A stretch of 64,000 bases of DNA from Aspidiotus rigidus (taxonomy: Eukaryota > Arthropoda > Insecta > Hemiptera > Diaspididae), in assembly GCA_035079385.1 (NCBI GenBank), contig JAVHKY010000065.1, positions 806,001-870,000 on the forward strand, given 5' to 3'. Both the position numbers and the translations under genes were made by a program. Below, piece after piece: positions 9,865-23,258 of the stretch (the stretch's first letter is position 1; the number at the start of each line of letters is the position of its first letter). The notes under the pieces were generated by a model that was given only the letters and a program-made list of their open reading frames with translations, had not been told where the DNA came from and did no database searches.

Positions 9865-12800
9865 ACTAATTCTCTCTCATTTTTACTTGCTATCCAATAC
9901 CCTCTTTCTACACATCCTATCACCTAACAAGTTTTCACTCGTATACATGCGTTAGATTCTTATTCATCCTCATCTAGTACTCTGTGCTCCAATATCTCGT
10001 AGGTTAACCCACTCTTTATTGATATCTCGCTCATAAAGAATTAAAAGAATTGAAACTAGAACAGAGAAGAGTGCGTCATCTCCTTGAATCTTTAAAAATG
10101 TACGTCGCACTAGATTTTATGATTTGTCAACTTTCGATTAATATTCGATCATTATGCGGTATTTGAACAGTCACATGAGATAAAATACAGTTTCGTTAGA
10201 ATGAGGATCAAGAAGGTACCTATCCATGTTCACTCAAAAACCACGATTTAGAGCAATATTATTTTGTCATCTTACAAATTTCAAAACTGATCAAAAAATT
10301 TAATTTAAATGGAATTTTATATAGTCACGCGTATGAAGATTTTCCTTTTCGTGCGCAGTAAAATCCCCTCTTAAGAAGTCGATTCCTAATTTTACGTCCG
10401 TCTTTCATTCCGAGTCATTCAAAAAATTCAATATTAATATTCTTATCGTACAATAACTTCCCAGTTGAAAAAGGAATGAGAAAAGAAGAAAAATGAAATG
10501 ATTCTCTTCGAAACATGTACGTGGGAATGAACGCGAAGAAGAAATGAAAATAATTCTCCCCTTTTTGTTCTCATCATTTGACTGTTGAAAGTTGTCTATA
10601 CACCATGAATATTTTGAGATATATTAAACACAAAAATGCTTCATCTTGGAGCAGATCGAAAGAATCGCATTTTGTCAACCGCAAAAAAATTATCCACTAG
10701 AAAAACTGCGAATATTCATTTAGAATATTAAACGAGTTCGGTAAACCAATGCCACGCGAGTACAACGAGTGTATGGCGCTACATGTGTGGTGCTTCATGC
10801 TATAGAGTAGCTGCAGTGGCAAACCTCCACCGCGTCACTGCGTCAACGAGAGGTCGACCTGTATTTTGAACTCTGTAGGCGGGATTTGGAATAAAGATGG
10901 CCGACGCGACGCAAATACGAACGAACTTCGCACTGCACTGTGTGCGAGCACGGACTACGCTATACTTCTATACCAACCCGTATACGCGTATACGAAACAC
11001 GAGGCAAAAATCAACATTTTCGCTTTCTTATACGCTCATCCGAATTTTTTCGCCAAATTCTTTATTTCGGACTCATTTTGAAACCATTCAATTATTAATA
11101 TTTAAATGGGAAAAGAAAAACGCCCTGATCCCGTTATCAATGTTATCAATTCTCTGCCGTACGAAGTAGAATTGCCGTATCTAAGGAATCAAGGATCACG
11201 ATAAAAATACCTTACGATCTAACTTCCTTGAAAAATTCCTAATGTGACAGCTAATGAATCTAAAGTAGACGCGAGTTCTGCGAGAAAAGGAACTGTTTGA
11301 CGATGAAGTTGTCTAGTTTTAGGAGACGATGTTCGTTTTTTGAAAAACTTGGGTAGAGATATCTGCAAATCGGCTCTTGAAAATACACCGCGTGTTGGCC
11401 TTCACACGCACACACTGACACTTCGAACAAGCCAAAGATCTCATTCTCCAGATCGTTGATATGCAGATTCTTCAGTTCTATTATGTGCGGCAGAATTGTA
11501 GCGCTGCCGTACAAAGTTGAATTGATATCTAAATCGACGGTCTGGCAGAAATTCTATTTTCTTTAAAATGATGATGAGATTAATACGGCTAATTTAGATA
11601 GTCGTTCCGAAAATGATTTCTTGGTGCGTAACCATCCAGTAATCATGTATGCTATAATTTTTCGATACAAGCATTCATACTCCCATCAATATCGATCTTT
11701 TCGGATTTAAGTCAATAATTTTTCCACCTATAACCGCAATGTTCATCTCAACACGCTTTAGAGAAGAGTATTCTTCCGGTTTCTCAGCTCTCAATTTTGC
11801 CCTGTTATTCCATCATTGAAGTTGTAGTAATTCATTAATCACTATTGATTCAAAAATTCACACAAAACGTTCAAAAGGTACAGTTTGTCTGATCGTCGAT
11901 TTAGATATACGTTAATTCAACTTGCACGGCAGAAGCCCCCGAGTGGTCGGAGGTGAGTCCTGGCCCGAATCTTCATTTGCAAGTAGGTTTACAGTATTCG
12001 TTGCAGTCGCAAAATTACGTGAAAAAGGGAAAAGGATAGATTCGTATACAAATGAAGAAACGATGGAATTCTGGAAGTGAAACTTCATATCATATTTTTC
12101 TCGATTCACTATACGAGCACGAGCTGTGATATTTCTACGCATCAATTTTAATCGCGATTAACCTTTGGAACCTACACGAGACGATAAACAATGTGGGTCT
12201 ACACGAATAAATCTTTTGATACATTGGCTTATCAGCATTTAGTATCAACTGCGCGGTCCTCTCACTTATCTTGTGTTTCTCGATTCAAGTATATTGCGTA
12301 TATTTCGTACGATTGAAGCTACATATTTCCACATGACCCAAATACCGACACAGGGCATGCACCTCGAGAGTCTACTTACAGCCCAGGTGTAAGATAAAAT
12401 TTTCAACATATTAGGCCTACGTACAAAGTATTTTTGAGAATAAGATCGTACGTGTGATCACGAAACAAAATGTCCACAATAATATTATGATTAGAAAATG
12501 TAGGTAAAATGTACAAGATATTTTTTGACATCAATACAATTGTTTTTCGCTAATTAATAGTTTCATAGGTGACCTATTGTTTTTCCGCGAACTTTCATGG
12601 AATAAAGCGCATCCATAAAATGAAATAACGTCAAATATATAGGTATATTTGGAAAACTAAAAAGTGGTGTATATCGACGGAAAGGAGTGAATTTTTTTAG
12701 AGGAAGGGAGAATTCCCAAGTTAAATTCAATACTGATGACTAATGTAGACCTGCAAAAGAGGAGATCCTGCTCCACGATGGACGAGAGGAGAGAAGTCAA

Positions 12801-13585
12801 AAAATTTCGACGGGGAATCTGGGGAAATTTTGAAAAATATCCGCATTTATAATTATAATTCACCGCAAGGGCGTTTCGGAAAAATTTCGACCTTCCAGCT
12901 AGTAGTAAACTCAATGACAGGGGAGGGGATTGGACAATTTTTTGAACCCTCTTTTAAATCGACTGTCTTCAATAATGAATAGTTAACAGTTTCACGAAAT
13001 ATTAGGTGGTCAAGATGACGATTTTTTGAGGGGCTATATCCTCACACATAGAAATAAACAGCGACAATTATCGAAAAAAGTGACAGTCAAGTTACAGTAA
13101 GTAATGAACCATCCAGAAGCCAAACATTCGAACATTTTTTTTCATTATGTCTTCCCTTTATTCAACAAGTTTCCGGGTCATAAAAAGAATGAATTCGTAT
13201 ACAAAAATGAAAAAGCAATTTGGCGACACGTCATTTTCTCTATTCTTTCTAGGCACGAAGTTAGCGATTTCTTCGTAATTTTAATGAGGTCGCCTTCGTA
13301 GTCTACACGTGGTGATAAACATTATGCGTCAATATGAAGTGAATCTTTTTATCCGAAAATTTACTGGGAACTACAATCTCCTTATCTTATTTTTCTCGAT
13401 TTACTATATAATGAGGTTCTCTCGACGCACGGACTGACGCACGAACTGAGCTATTCACTCATAATTTTAAAGAGGTCACCTTTGGAATCCACACGTGGCG
13501 ATAAACAACATGCGTCAATGTTGAATACCTTCAAGTTTTCCATTTACATCAAGAACGAGAGTTTTCTTATCGTGTTTTTCTCGAT
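9865..13585. other. No gene recognised
   Basis: Up to 11089 this is duplicated at 62.8-64 kb. Around 10740-10920 the sequence is CpG-richer and includes AAGATGGCCGAC, similar to a YY1/Pho-type site, with an open 90-codon frame after it; a promoter or first exon is possible but unsupported. From 12.1 to 13.6 kb, diverged repeats share ACACGTGGCGATAAACA-like sequence. Confidence 0.3.
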
Positions 13586-13882
13586 GTACCGCGTACTTCG
13601 CACAAGCGGAGCTGTACTTTTATATGACCTCATTGCAGATCACCTTCGAAGCGAACCTTTCATAATATCCCGTAATTTTCGAGAACAAGATCGTACACCA
13701 ATCAATCAACTTAGAATGAAGTGGCACGCGAGATGAGAGATATAAAGAGATACCCATACGACATAAGACTTTCATGGTGCGGTTGTTTAACCGAAAGTGC
13801 TATCGACTCCTATATTTTTCTGCGGTTTTTGTAGCATTCCCTCTGTTTCCTCCCTTGGAGTATTCTGGAGTTTTCGTTCAGT
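13586..13882. repeat. Long inverted repeat, left arm
   Basis: Reverse complement of 15571-15897 at high but imperfect identity (shared CAAGCGGAGCTGTACTTT and TTTCATGGTGCGGTTGTTTAA). The arms are 1.7 kb apart. Similar short peptides encoded by both arms follow from the DNA similarity. Confidence 0.7.
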
Positions 13883-15061
13883 CTATTCAAATATTTGTAT
13901 TACCGTCAGCATTAAGTAAAGCGAGCGATATCGATCAGAGAACCGCAACATATAATATCAAACATGGAAAATACGGGATTTTGACTATCTTGTGTACGTC
14001 ACAATTCCTTTCCGTGAAGCGTTGTAAAATAAAGGATACGAAAAACTGCGATTATGTTGAAGGGAACGAGAGGAAGGTATACGAGTATAAATACGTTCAA
14101 CGATGAAAATTCTCAAGAGAAGGATATTTTATTTATCCGGAATACATTAAAGTTAGCCTATCATGATAATTTTCGAGTAGAAAAATTTTGTACTTTTCCA
14201 TAAATTTCGGGAAACACATCATAGAACCAGAAGACAATGTATAAAATACGAGCGATGACTCTTTACAATCATTCATTGGTCATTAGGCTCCCCATCAATT
14301 ATAAATATACATACATAGGTGTAAATCAACGATTATTAAAACTAGCCTATGTTTAAATATATACTAGATACAAACGATGAATTGCGTGTTTTTATGCGGA
14401 ACAAACAATACCTTCAGAATTGACCTGAAATAATCTATGGTCCGTGTAAACAACATTAGTACCGAGTCCCACAATACCCGTGATATAGATTGTGACATGA
14501 CCTCGATCCATTTACGTCGTAAACAGATCACATACATGTTTTTTTTTTTTTCATTTGTCGGTTATCATCAATATGTACACGCTAAATCGGGTAACGATGA
14601 CTTATCCAACTACCTTCAAATTCTTTATATATTATATGTAAACGATTCTACTCTGATATAGAAGGATAGAAAAATAATTTTGACCTCAACTTCTAGTCTT
14701 GGAATAACGAAATTTTCCTGCCCGAAATCTCGTGCCTTCATACCTCAATTACACCCCCCTCCCCCCTCCCGTCAATGATATTGAAAAGTACACTTCATTT
14801 TGTCGCAGCTCAGACGTACAGAAAAAAACAAGAATAGAAGGTAGAAAATCTTTGAAGTACAACTTCACGTTCGCTTGAACATCGACCCCTTCCATTGGAA
14901 ACTAGAGTAAAAGTTCAGCACTGGCCCCCTCTCCTACCACCCCCAATTTTGAATCGTAATGGGAATTTCCACTCGCGATAGAAACACCTTTCTCACAACA
15001 GACTCTACTACGACCAGTCTCCAAAAACATAATTCTAACATTTCTATCATTATATATATGT
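13883..15061. other. No gene recognised
   Basis: AT-rich sequence with C-rich patches at 14750-14770 and 14930-14945. I see no gene, hairpin family or mobile element here. Confidence 0.3.
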
Positions 15062-16650
15062 AGAAGGGTAGAGAAACAGTTTTGCCAATGTTTTAAAATT
15101 TCCTAGTACATTTTCGCGAATTCGGAAAAATTCCTCATTTTACTCTAGCAAAACTGAATCTCTACTGTCACACATGCGCCCTGAAAATATTTTGTTCAAA
15201 AAACTTACCAGTCTTCATCCAATGCGAGAAAGCGCGAAATTCAACGGCGGCAAACGCGAATCAACGTGAAATTGGCTAATGGACGCGAGGGGCGCAAAAA
15301 AACGTAGAAGCGACGAGAAAACACGAATTTAACGAGGTAAAAACGAGAACGTAAAGAGCAGATTCACGCGACTGAAGAAAAGACAAACTCTCGATTGCCT
15401 GCATTCGCGATTACGAAAAGTAGAAGAACGTTTAAATAGATAAAAAAGGAACTTCCCTCAAAAATACATCAATATTACGTCGAAACACTTCGCGATACAT
15501 GAGCTGAACCGAGATCAAACCGAGTAACCGCTAGCAAAGGTACAATAAAGGTAAGAAGCCTCGAGCAAAGCGGACAAAAACTCCAGAATACTCCAAGAGA
15601 GTAAACAGAGGGCAAGCTAAACAAGAACCGCAGAAAAATATTGGAGTCGCGAGCACTTTCGGTTAAACAACCGCACCATGAAAGTCTTGTGTCATATGGG
15701 TATCTCTTTGTATCTCTCATCTCCCGTGCCACTTCGTTATAAGTTGATCGATTGGTGTACGATCTCGTTCTCGAAAATTCTTTACGTTGGTCATCGTTAC
15801 GCGATATTATGAGAAGTTCGCTCCGAAGGTGATCTGCAATAAGGCCATATGAAAGTACAGCTCCGCTTGTGCGGAGTACGCAGTATACATCGAGATAAAC
15901 AAGATAAGGACATTCTCGTATCATTATTTAGGATAGAGAAACAGTTTTGCCGAAATTTTAAATTTTTCTAGTACATTTTCACGATTTTGGAACAAATTCC
16001 TCATTTTACGTTAGCAAAACCGTATTTCCTCTTACTCAAAAAACTTACCAGTCTTCATCCAATGCGAGAAAGCGCGAAATTCAATGGCGGCAAACGCGAA
16101 ACGCTTGCTCCGAACGACGACGCAACGTGAGATTCGCTAACGGATGCGAGGGACAAAAACGAGAACGAAAAAAGCGGCAGAAACGCGACGACTCACAAAA
16201 TTTACGCGACTGAAGAAAAGACAAACTCTCGATTAGCTGCATTTGAGATTACGAAAAGTGAAAAAAGTACGTTTAAATAAAACGGGGAAAAAAAGATGCC
16301 TCAAAAATACATCAACAATATTACATCGAAAAACTTCGCGATACATTAGCCGAATCAAGACTGAATCGAGTTACCGCTAGTAGAAGTACAACCAAGTTAG
16401 GTAGCCATTACATCGAAAAACTTCACGATGCATGAGCCGAATCGGGACCGAACCGAGTTACCGCTAGCAAAAGTACAACCAAGTTAGGAAGCCTCTCGCA
16501 AAGCGGATTTAAACTTCGGAAACGATTCCAAAGGAAATACTGTCGAAAGAGCTGCGAGCGAGCGCGTTTTATAGGCGACGAGAGCTCGTGCTCACACCGA
16601 TTTTCAATTCTCTCCTCCCAGCGTGCGCGAAAGCTCAAATTAGCGCGCGA
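15062..16650. repeat. Nested direct repeats with donor-like sites
   Basis: About 400 bp from 15062 recurs from 15928 (shared GAGAAACAGTTTTGCC and ACTTACCAGTCTTCATCCAA). The latter reads CTG|GTAAGT on the minus strand at 15209 and 16049. A further 86-bp unit is tandem at 16321 and 16407. These may be duplicated minus-strand exons; no reading frame supports a protein. Confidence 0.5.
15571..15897. repeat. Long inverted repeat, right arm
   Basis: Partner of 13586-13882. A 149-codon minus-strand frame crosses it, but no recognisable protein results. Confidence 0.7.
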
Positions 16651-16800
16651 AGTAGCCCAATGATGTAATGACTCCTAATCAACTCGACCCCCACTCGTAG
16701 TATCGCACAGATTCTCTCTTCCCAGCGTGCGCAAAAGCTCGATGTTGTGCGAAGCTGCCCAATAATATTCGATCTACCGGGCCCCACTCGAAAAATGTGC
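16615..16800. repeat. Direct repeat of about 120 bp
   Basis: CTCCCAGCGTGCGCGAAAGCTC at about 16617 recurs with changes at about 16719, each followed by a GCGAAG..GCCCAAT segment. Confidence 0.55.
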
Positions 16801-19120
16801 GAAAAAAATTGCACGTGTGAATAAGCAACCCTACTCCCTTCTTCCGCACTCTCTCTGTTACACTCGATTCAACATCATACGAGTATTTTCTGAGAATTTT
16901 CCATCACCCGCATGTGAACGCGAATACGAGAATACCGCGTCGAGAGAGCGCGAAGAAATTTGATTTGCATGATTTCGACTCGAATCAAAAGCTCGTGTTG
17001 AATCTTCGAAGCGTATATTTTGTAAATAAAAGCCTGCGTATAATACTCCCCTTAATCCCTTGTTTGAAAAAGAGTTTGAGGCTTACGATAAAAATCTTTC
17101 GATGGGGTTTCTCAAACTGAGGAGGAATTATAAAAACTTACCTATTCGGTCCAGGTAGCTCTGGCGCATTTTAATAGAGTATTATAAATGTATTACGTTT
17201 CACACTTAGCAATGGTAGAAAGAAGATGCGATTCTTATACCCAAAAGATTACAATTATGTCTACCCTTGCTATACATAGCCCATAGAACAAAAAGTTTTC
17301 GTTCGACGTATTTCTTTGTAACAATTTTGACGTATTTCTTTGTAACAATTTTTCGACGGTCTCATAGCAATTCTGATGACCGTTCTTTCCCCCTCGTATA
17401 GATTAGTGTCTTAAGAATTCGCTATAAAAATGCAAGTTATAGAAAAGAAGTATGAAATACCGAAACTACCCGTATTTTCCCGAAACTCCATCTAAGAACA
17501 ATTGTTTGACAAATTTTTGATGTTCAGAAATTATGAGAAAGCCGCAGCCGTGAACGTTTCTTACGAGTATATGAATGTTCATCGGATGTCTAACCACCAT
17601 ATATTTTGAACATTGATGAAGTTAGTTCTTTGCAAAAAATTCCGTCGAATAGTCTCATTTTCGTCATCTCATCTTCTTCCACTCTGTACTGCTTTAATTT
17701 TCTCGGGAATTCGTCTTTCAATTGATGATTCGTCCTCATCCATTCTCCTAAATAGCATCCAAAATGATACTTTATCACCACCCCCCATGGTAAAGACCAA
17801 AAACAACTTTGATTATGCGACGCTCGTTATCCCTATTCCATCGCTCGTTATCCCTATTCCATCGTCTTACAAATTCTACAAAACGTCTTACAAATTCTAC
17901 AAAACGCCTACATCAATAAAATTCGATGGATTCGGCATTTCTGTAACAATAAGGGCTATTTTTGTGACAGGTATAATTATGTACACCTCATCTGGTTGGC
18001 CCGTTACTCGAGTTAGAATCATACATGTATTCTACAAAAAGGTTTCTGAAATCCTGAAACGATCCCAGGGGAATTTATCACACCTATAAAAACAAACCCG
18101 CCCTACAAAATTCTCCAATTTCGAAACCAGATTTTTTGTCGCCCCTCCGTAGTCTTCCCATAGGACACTCTTTCTCTACCAAAAATATACTGATCGTTGA
18201 CATAATGCTGGAATATTGGTACAGATATTTAATAGTTTTAATGGAAAAATGCCTTCATCCAACTCCAAGAATTTCTCGTTTTTTACGGTTCAACATCAAT
18301 TTCTCATGTCTCGCTATTAGTATTAACAACGGCCAACATAAATTCAACATAATTATTTAAATAACCCATAATACACATTTGATTGATGGTAGTTCTTCCC
18401 ACCCCCTCCCTGCCTCTCATTGTTTTCACATAGTAGCATCTAAAAAAATCTTTCACATTCACTCACATGGTGAAAGCCAACAACAACTCACATGCATGTC
18501 GAAAAAATCACTTCTCGTACTTTCAGTTCCATGGCCTCTCAAACTTTTTATCAGAAAAAAATAGAGAGAAATAAAGCGGTCCCGGCGCTACCTTCCAGGC
18601 GTCATCAATCGCTTCAGGCAAATAATATACCATACAAGGATCCTATATCAAAATAAGAAATCACAAAATTTTTCTTGGGCTGTGTTTATTACAGTTCAAT
18701 TCTAATATATTTACACCTCGGATTCACTAGTAATTATGTGTAGTATCTTCACTAATTCATTGTAGTTTGCACTAAAAATTAAATCTAAGCGATATTTATA
18801 CAATATGCAACCAAAAATACTTAAATAATTGACTTGCATACACCAATCCTCTAAAGAAGGACCCTTGTGTAGGGTAGAAAGTGCTTCCCTGAACAGAACA
18901 ATAAAGAAGGGAAGTTGATAAGATGAAAACTATTCTCCATAGATCTCCCACACATACCCTCTACCCTCTGCTACAATTGTGCAGTGGCCAACATTCAATC
19001 ATTTCCAGTATACTGCAAAACTCACTTTTCCCACCGCTGCTCTATATATAATAATCACGCGCTACTCACTTTAAATAAATCTATATAATATTACTATTGA
19101 CATACCAACAGGCCTTGTTC
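16800..19120. other. No gene recognised; short tandem duplications
   Basis: Holds perfect or near-perfect two-copy repeats of 20-25 bp near 17310 (GACGTATTTCTTTGTAACAA) and at 17820-17910 (two adjacent pairs). The 158-codon frame at 17613-18089 spans these and has no recognisable domain. Confidence 0.3.
18685..18690 (-). terminator. Possible poly(A) signal of the zinc-knuckle gene
   Basis: First AATAAA on the minus strand after the stop at 19121, 430 bp downstream. Position only; cleavage is not demonstrated. Confidence 0.3.
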
Positions 19121-20868
19121 TCATTCACTCAATAATGAACTTCGGCAGTCCTTAGCCAGGTGTCGATATCTCAGACAACGGGTGCATTGAATAATGGGCA
19201 AGCGGCACGAATCTAGAGTGTGTCCTTTACATCTGCAATTCAAACAGCGGGTGTTTTTATTCACTCTTATAGGATTGGAGCTATTAGCACATTTTTGATC
19301 TCCCAATTGTGAACTCTCGGCAGTTGGTGTTTCGGGAGTTGGATTTGAATCGAATGTACCAGCACGCTTTTGACTTGTGCCTTGCAATGGTGAACTCTGG
19401 GTATGCGATGTTATAGGCGTTGATTTCTCTAAAGATGTTCCTTTACTCGGTATTGGCATGGATGGAACTGATAAAAATGTATAAGAAAATTCATTAATAC
19501 TTCATTCATTATGGAGGGCATAGGGGAGATAGATGAGAAGTTAATTCCTTCATTTAAAAAGGGAGTAAAATTTCTAGTATAATAGTTTGAGGGTGGGATA
19601 TGTGAGTCAATTTTTCTTTTACTCTATGCTTTAACAGGTTTAAGGGGGAATGGATGATATAATTTTCCTCTTCAGGGAGGACTCCAGTTATATTTGTAGC
19701 TGAAACACACAGGACGGTCTCTTTGTACACTAAAACAAAAATTAATGATCAAGACAATCTCTCTCTTAACAATCAGCTTCACTCTAATAGATTTGAAGGG
19801 GACAAGATAGGCCTGTATTATGGATTTGAAAGGACACTAAATAAAAGTTTCTAATTTCACATTACCTTGATTTTCTTCCAACTTATCATCTTTCATTGAA
19901 TTTCTTGGTGCCTGTTCCACTTTTCTTGGTTGGCTCATCATCTTCTCTTTTGTATTTTCTGTACTCTTTGTATCTTGATCAAATTTCTGGACTATTAATG
20001 GTCCTGATGGAAGCAGCTTCTTCATTGTCGGTTCCTTGCATGGTGAAAGTATTGGTGAAAGAAGAGGGGGTCTCCTAGCGAACGCATTTAAAATAATCTC
20101 CACAGATAGGTTTTCCTGTGAAATTTTTGGCACTTCTACAGGAGAAATAGACAAATTATTTTCTCGACCACTTGATAACTTTGTGGATTCTTCTCCAACG
20201 GAGTGTAGAATTGAAGGAAGTGTAGAGGGTATACTCATTTGATCATTTTGACGAGCAGAGAGGAGAGAATTGTTTGAACAGGCAGAGGGAGGAACCACCC
20301 TGATCTCCATAGAAGGGTTTTCCTGCGCAATTGCAATTTCCGGCACTTCTATGGTGGGAATGAACGAGGATTTTTTTTGATCGCTTGATACCTCCGTTAA
20401 ATTCCCTTCTACTGAGTTTAGAATTGGGGAAAATATAGAGGGTATTTTTTTTTTATCGCTTGATACCTCCGTTAAATTCCCTTCTACCGAGTATAGAACT
20501 GGGGAACATATAGAGGGTATTTTTACCAGATTATTTTGAGAAGCAGGAGGGAGAACTTTTTCAACATCATTTTCTTCCGCAGCTTGCCTTCCGTCTGGAT
20601 CAAGCCCAGACATCAAAATGTGAAACCGGTATTCCTTCATTAGTTTGATCAGGTCATGTATATTCATCATTTCAGGAGGGATACCAATGTTCGACAATAC
20701 GGATCTTTGATCCGATGGAATCTCATAGTTGTGGTCGGTGAACATATTTAGTTCTGCCCTCAATAATCTGTTTTCACGAATCATTGTGCGAATAACTTTG
20801 AGGGCGATATCGGCAAAACTTTCAGGTGATATTTGAAAGGAGGCCATTTTCTGTAACAGATCAAACAT
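19121..20868 (-). CDS. Two-exon gene, CCHC zinc-knuckle protein (449 aa)
   Basis: Exon 1 is 20868-19866 and exon 2 is 19467-19121, joined across a 398-bp intron with donor CAAG|GTAATG and acceptor TTTTTATCAG|TT; the phase-1 join stays in frame (1,350 nt with stop). The first ATG gives 449 residues; the second, in AAAATGG context at codon 8, gives 442, and a possible acceptor just before it suggests an upstream non-coding exon. Seen: an N-terminal region with helix-like spacing, a middle with repeats ending SVEGNLTEVSSD, and two C-terminal knuckles C-x2-C-x4-H-x4-C (RCLNCRCKGHTLDSC and CTRCLRYRHLAKDC). Such pairs bind nucleic acid in retroelement Gag proteins and some cellular RNA-binding proteins. 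No polymerase or protease frame adjoins. I do not recognise the family; an exapted Gag-like gene is possible. Confidence 0.65.
20210..20570 (-). repeat. Internal repeat in the zinc-knuckle gene
   Basis: A unit of about 26 codons (IPS-x-x-SP-x-L-x-SVEGNLTEVSSD-x-K) occurs twice nearly identically and once more as a diverged form ending STKLSSG. The DNA repeat is visible at 20355-20520. Confidence 0.7.
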
Positions 20869-23258
20869 ATTTTACCGATTTTCTTTTCTTCTGAATTGTC
20901 TGAAAATTAAAAGTATACTTCATTCAAATAGTCTTTGAAACTGATTGAAGGACACAATGGTGAATGATCGTTTTTTGAAGATATCTATAGAACATCAAGG
21001 GTCTATCAACAAATGTTTCACGAATTCCAAGGAGGCGGGGTATGTCTATCTTTTACAGGAAAATTTGAATAAAGACGGAACATGTTTTTTGGGGGAAGGG
21101 GATTTAAATTTCCATAATACACTAGGATCGATTATTTGATGGTCATGATTATCAAAAATCCTCCTTCTGATCTATAATGTATGAAAGTAAGAATCCCTTC
21201 AGATAATTTCTTTGTATTTTTAATTTTCCAAAATCCCTCTCTTGATGATTTTCATGTCGCTCAAAAGCCGAAATCTCTACAAGTCTCACACCTATAGAGA
21301 AACAACCTAATAAACCCATCTTTGTCCCACCTTCTTGAAAGCGGTCATTCCTATACGATAGGGGAAGTGAGAGCATACTACATTTTGAAAGTTCCTATCT
21401 TAAACACCTTGCTTTAGAGGCCATTGAAATTATTCACTACTGTAATAATAATGAGAAGCTTATCAACTCATATACACCTGACAATGAACTCATCAAACTG
21501 CTTTATTCCTCGTGTCTGCTCGGAGCGTCGATCATATCACGTCCTGATTCCTTATACTTTCGATTCTATTTTGTATTTCTCCTTATAGATGTGTTACTGA
21601 CTTGTTTACACAGAGTGGAAATTTGAGTCAAGGAAGCAAGATAACTCAAGTAGGAAGAGGTGGAAAAAAAGACAACTGGTCGCATAGAGTTGGCCAAATT
21701 TGTGAAGTCTCGCACATACGGGGAAGAATGTGCCTCTCAGGGCTCACTCGCGCCACACGCTTGCCCCCATATAGCTTTATCCAACCTTCGACAATAGAAC
21801 CAAAAGAGGCTTCGACCTGTGTAAAATTAATATTTTTGCGTAGAGCAGCGGAAGGCCTAGGCTAGTATACCAGTATTTTACTGCACAGCTAGTATAGAAC
21901 TGCGTAGAACAGATAGTGCTCGAGGCTGATGACAATGAGAGTATTTCCGGAAAATTAAAGACTGTCTACTGATACTGAGAAGATCTGAAATTTGCGCGGC
22001 TTAATAAATTCACAAAATATAATAACGAAACGATATTTTCGAAATGCTGAAGATTTACATTGGTACCGGTAAAGTCGTCACGAATCCACGGATACAAAAA
22101 AGGAGGTAGTTCAGCAAAAAGGAGGTAGTTCAGCGTAAATTGTATTCAGATACCGAGAATGTGGAAAACAAGAACGAGTAAAATTCTTTTTATACAGAAA
22201 TATTTCTCGAGTTATCGCGTATCAGCGATGATACCGTATTTATCACACTATCACGAAATTGATAGGAACACAAATGTGAAAAATATTGTTCTCAACGAAG
22301 CTTTTATAGTTATACGAAACACAAAGAACCCACCCAATTCCCGATCTGAAGTTCAGAAAAAAAAAAAGAAGAAGATGATGAGATTGAAATGTTCTACGAG
22401 ATCGAGCATATTTTTACGTCTTCGTAAAAGCTCACTTTGAAAATTTTGAGGTAGACGTACATTTTTCGTAGACCAAATAGAGATCAAAGATTTGGAAATC
22501 GTTATTCGGCATCGAGTATACCGAAGTTATTTAATGAGTGCATCAGTAAACTTATCGTTTATACCGGGGTATATTTCTTGTTACGATATTCGACGAAAAA
22601 GTACATCTCTGCACGAGGTAAAATTGTCCTTGCTGCTGTATGAACACATACTCCTAGGTTGATGCTTTACCTGAGACATATGACATAAATCTCTTCCTTA
22701 GATTTGCTAGAAGAGAGAAGTAAACTAAGGATTTTGACACTCTATATAGTATATGTATAGTGAGAATACGAAAAATTTTTCAAGGGGGTTGAATATAAGT
22801 ATAATGAGACAGGGATGGAAAAGTTTTTTGTTGGTTGACATCATGAGAAGATGGGGCACTCGGAAAGATTTCGATGATGGACAGAATGAGTATCATGAGA
22901 CGGGGTTCACCTTCGAAAAATTGTGCTGGTAAGAATAGGAAAGGGAGGGGGGGGGGGAATTTCAAGAATTTTGCAGGTGAGCGGAATAAATATGATGAAG
23001 AAAAGCGTAAGGAATTGAAGAAATTTCGAATCTTTAGCTACATGTATTGTGAGATTTAAAAATTTTTAGGGACGGACGAATTTGGAACACAGAGAGGCGC
23101 ACTCGAAAAAATATTTGCATCTGACCTGGAATTCGGAAAATTTTGCTGGGCTGACACAATGGGTGAAAGTGGAGAGGCATACGATTATTAAGAGATTAGA
23201 GTTTTGGAAAAATTTCATCAGTAGGCTAGAAGTAAGGAGATGTGACTTCCGTTAATTC
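20869..23258. other. No gene recognised
   Basis: Upstream region of the zinc-knuckle gene. A 20-bp direct repeat AAAAAGGAGGTAGTTCAGC lies at about 22095-22135 and a G-run at 22947. No convincing exon was found. Confidence 0.3.

Larger units (their letters stand above)
1..11089. repeat. Terminal duplication, left copy
   Basis: Matches 52912-64000 base for base at a constant offset of 52,911. Differences noticed at 117, 1848, 2434, 2565, 6210 and 8244, with no indel. The true ends lie outside the window on at least one side. Confidence 0.95.

Noticed and set aside
10897..11169. 90-codon frame starting MADATQIR in a CpG-rich patch
   Set aside because: No domain, no clear splice partner, and an overlapping frame of similar length. 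Kept only as a note on a possible promoter.
15475..15924. 149-codon minus frame similar to a plus frame at 13482-13736
   Set aside because: The similarity is explained by the long inverted DNA repeat; no known protein is recognised and the frames end at different places.
17613..18089. 158-codon plus frame
   Set aside because: It runs through short perfect tandem duplications and has no domain or splice support.
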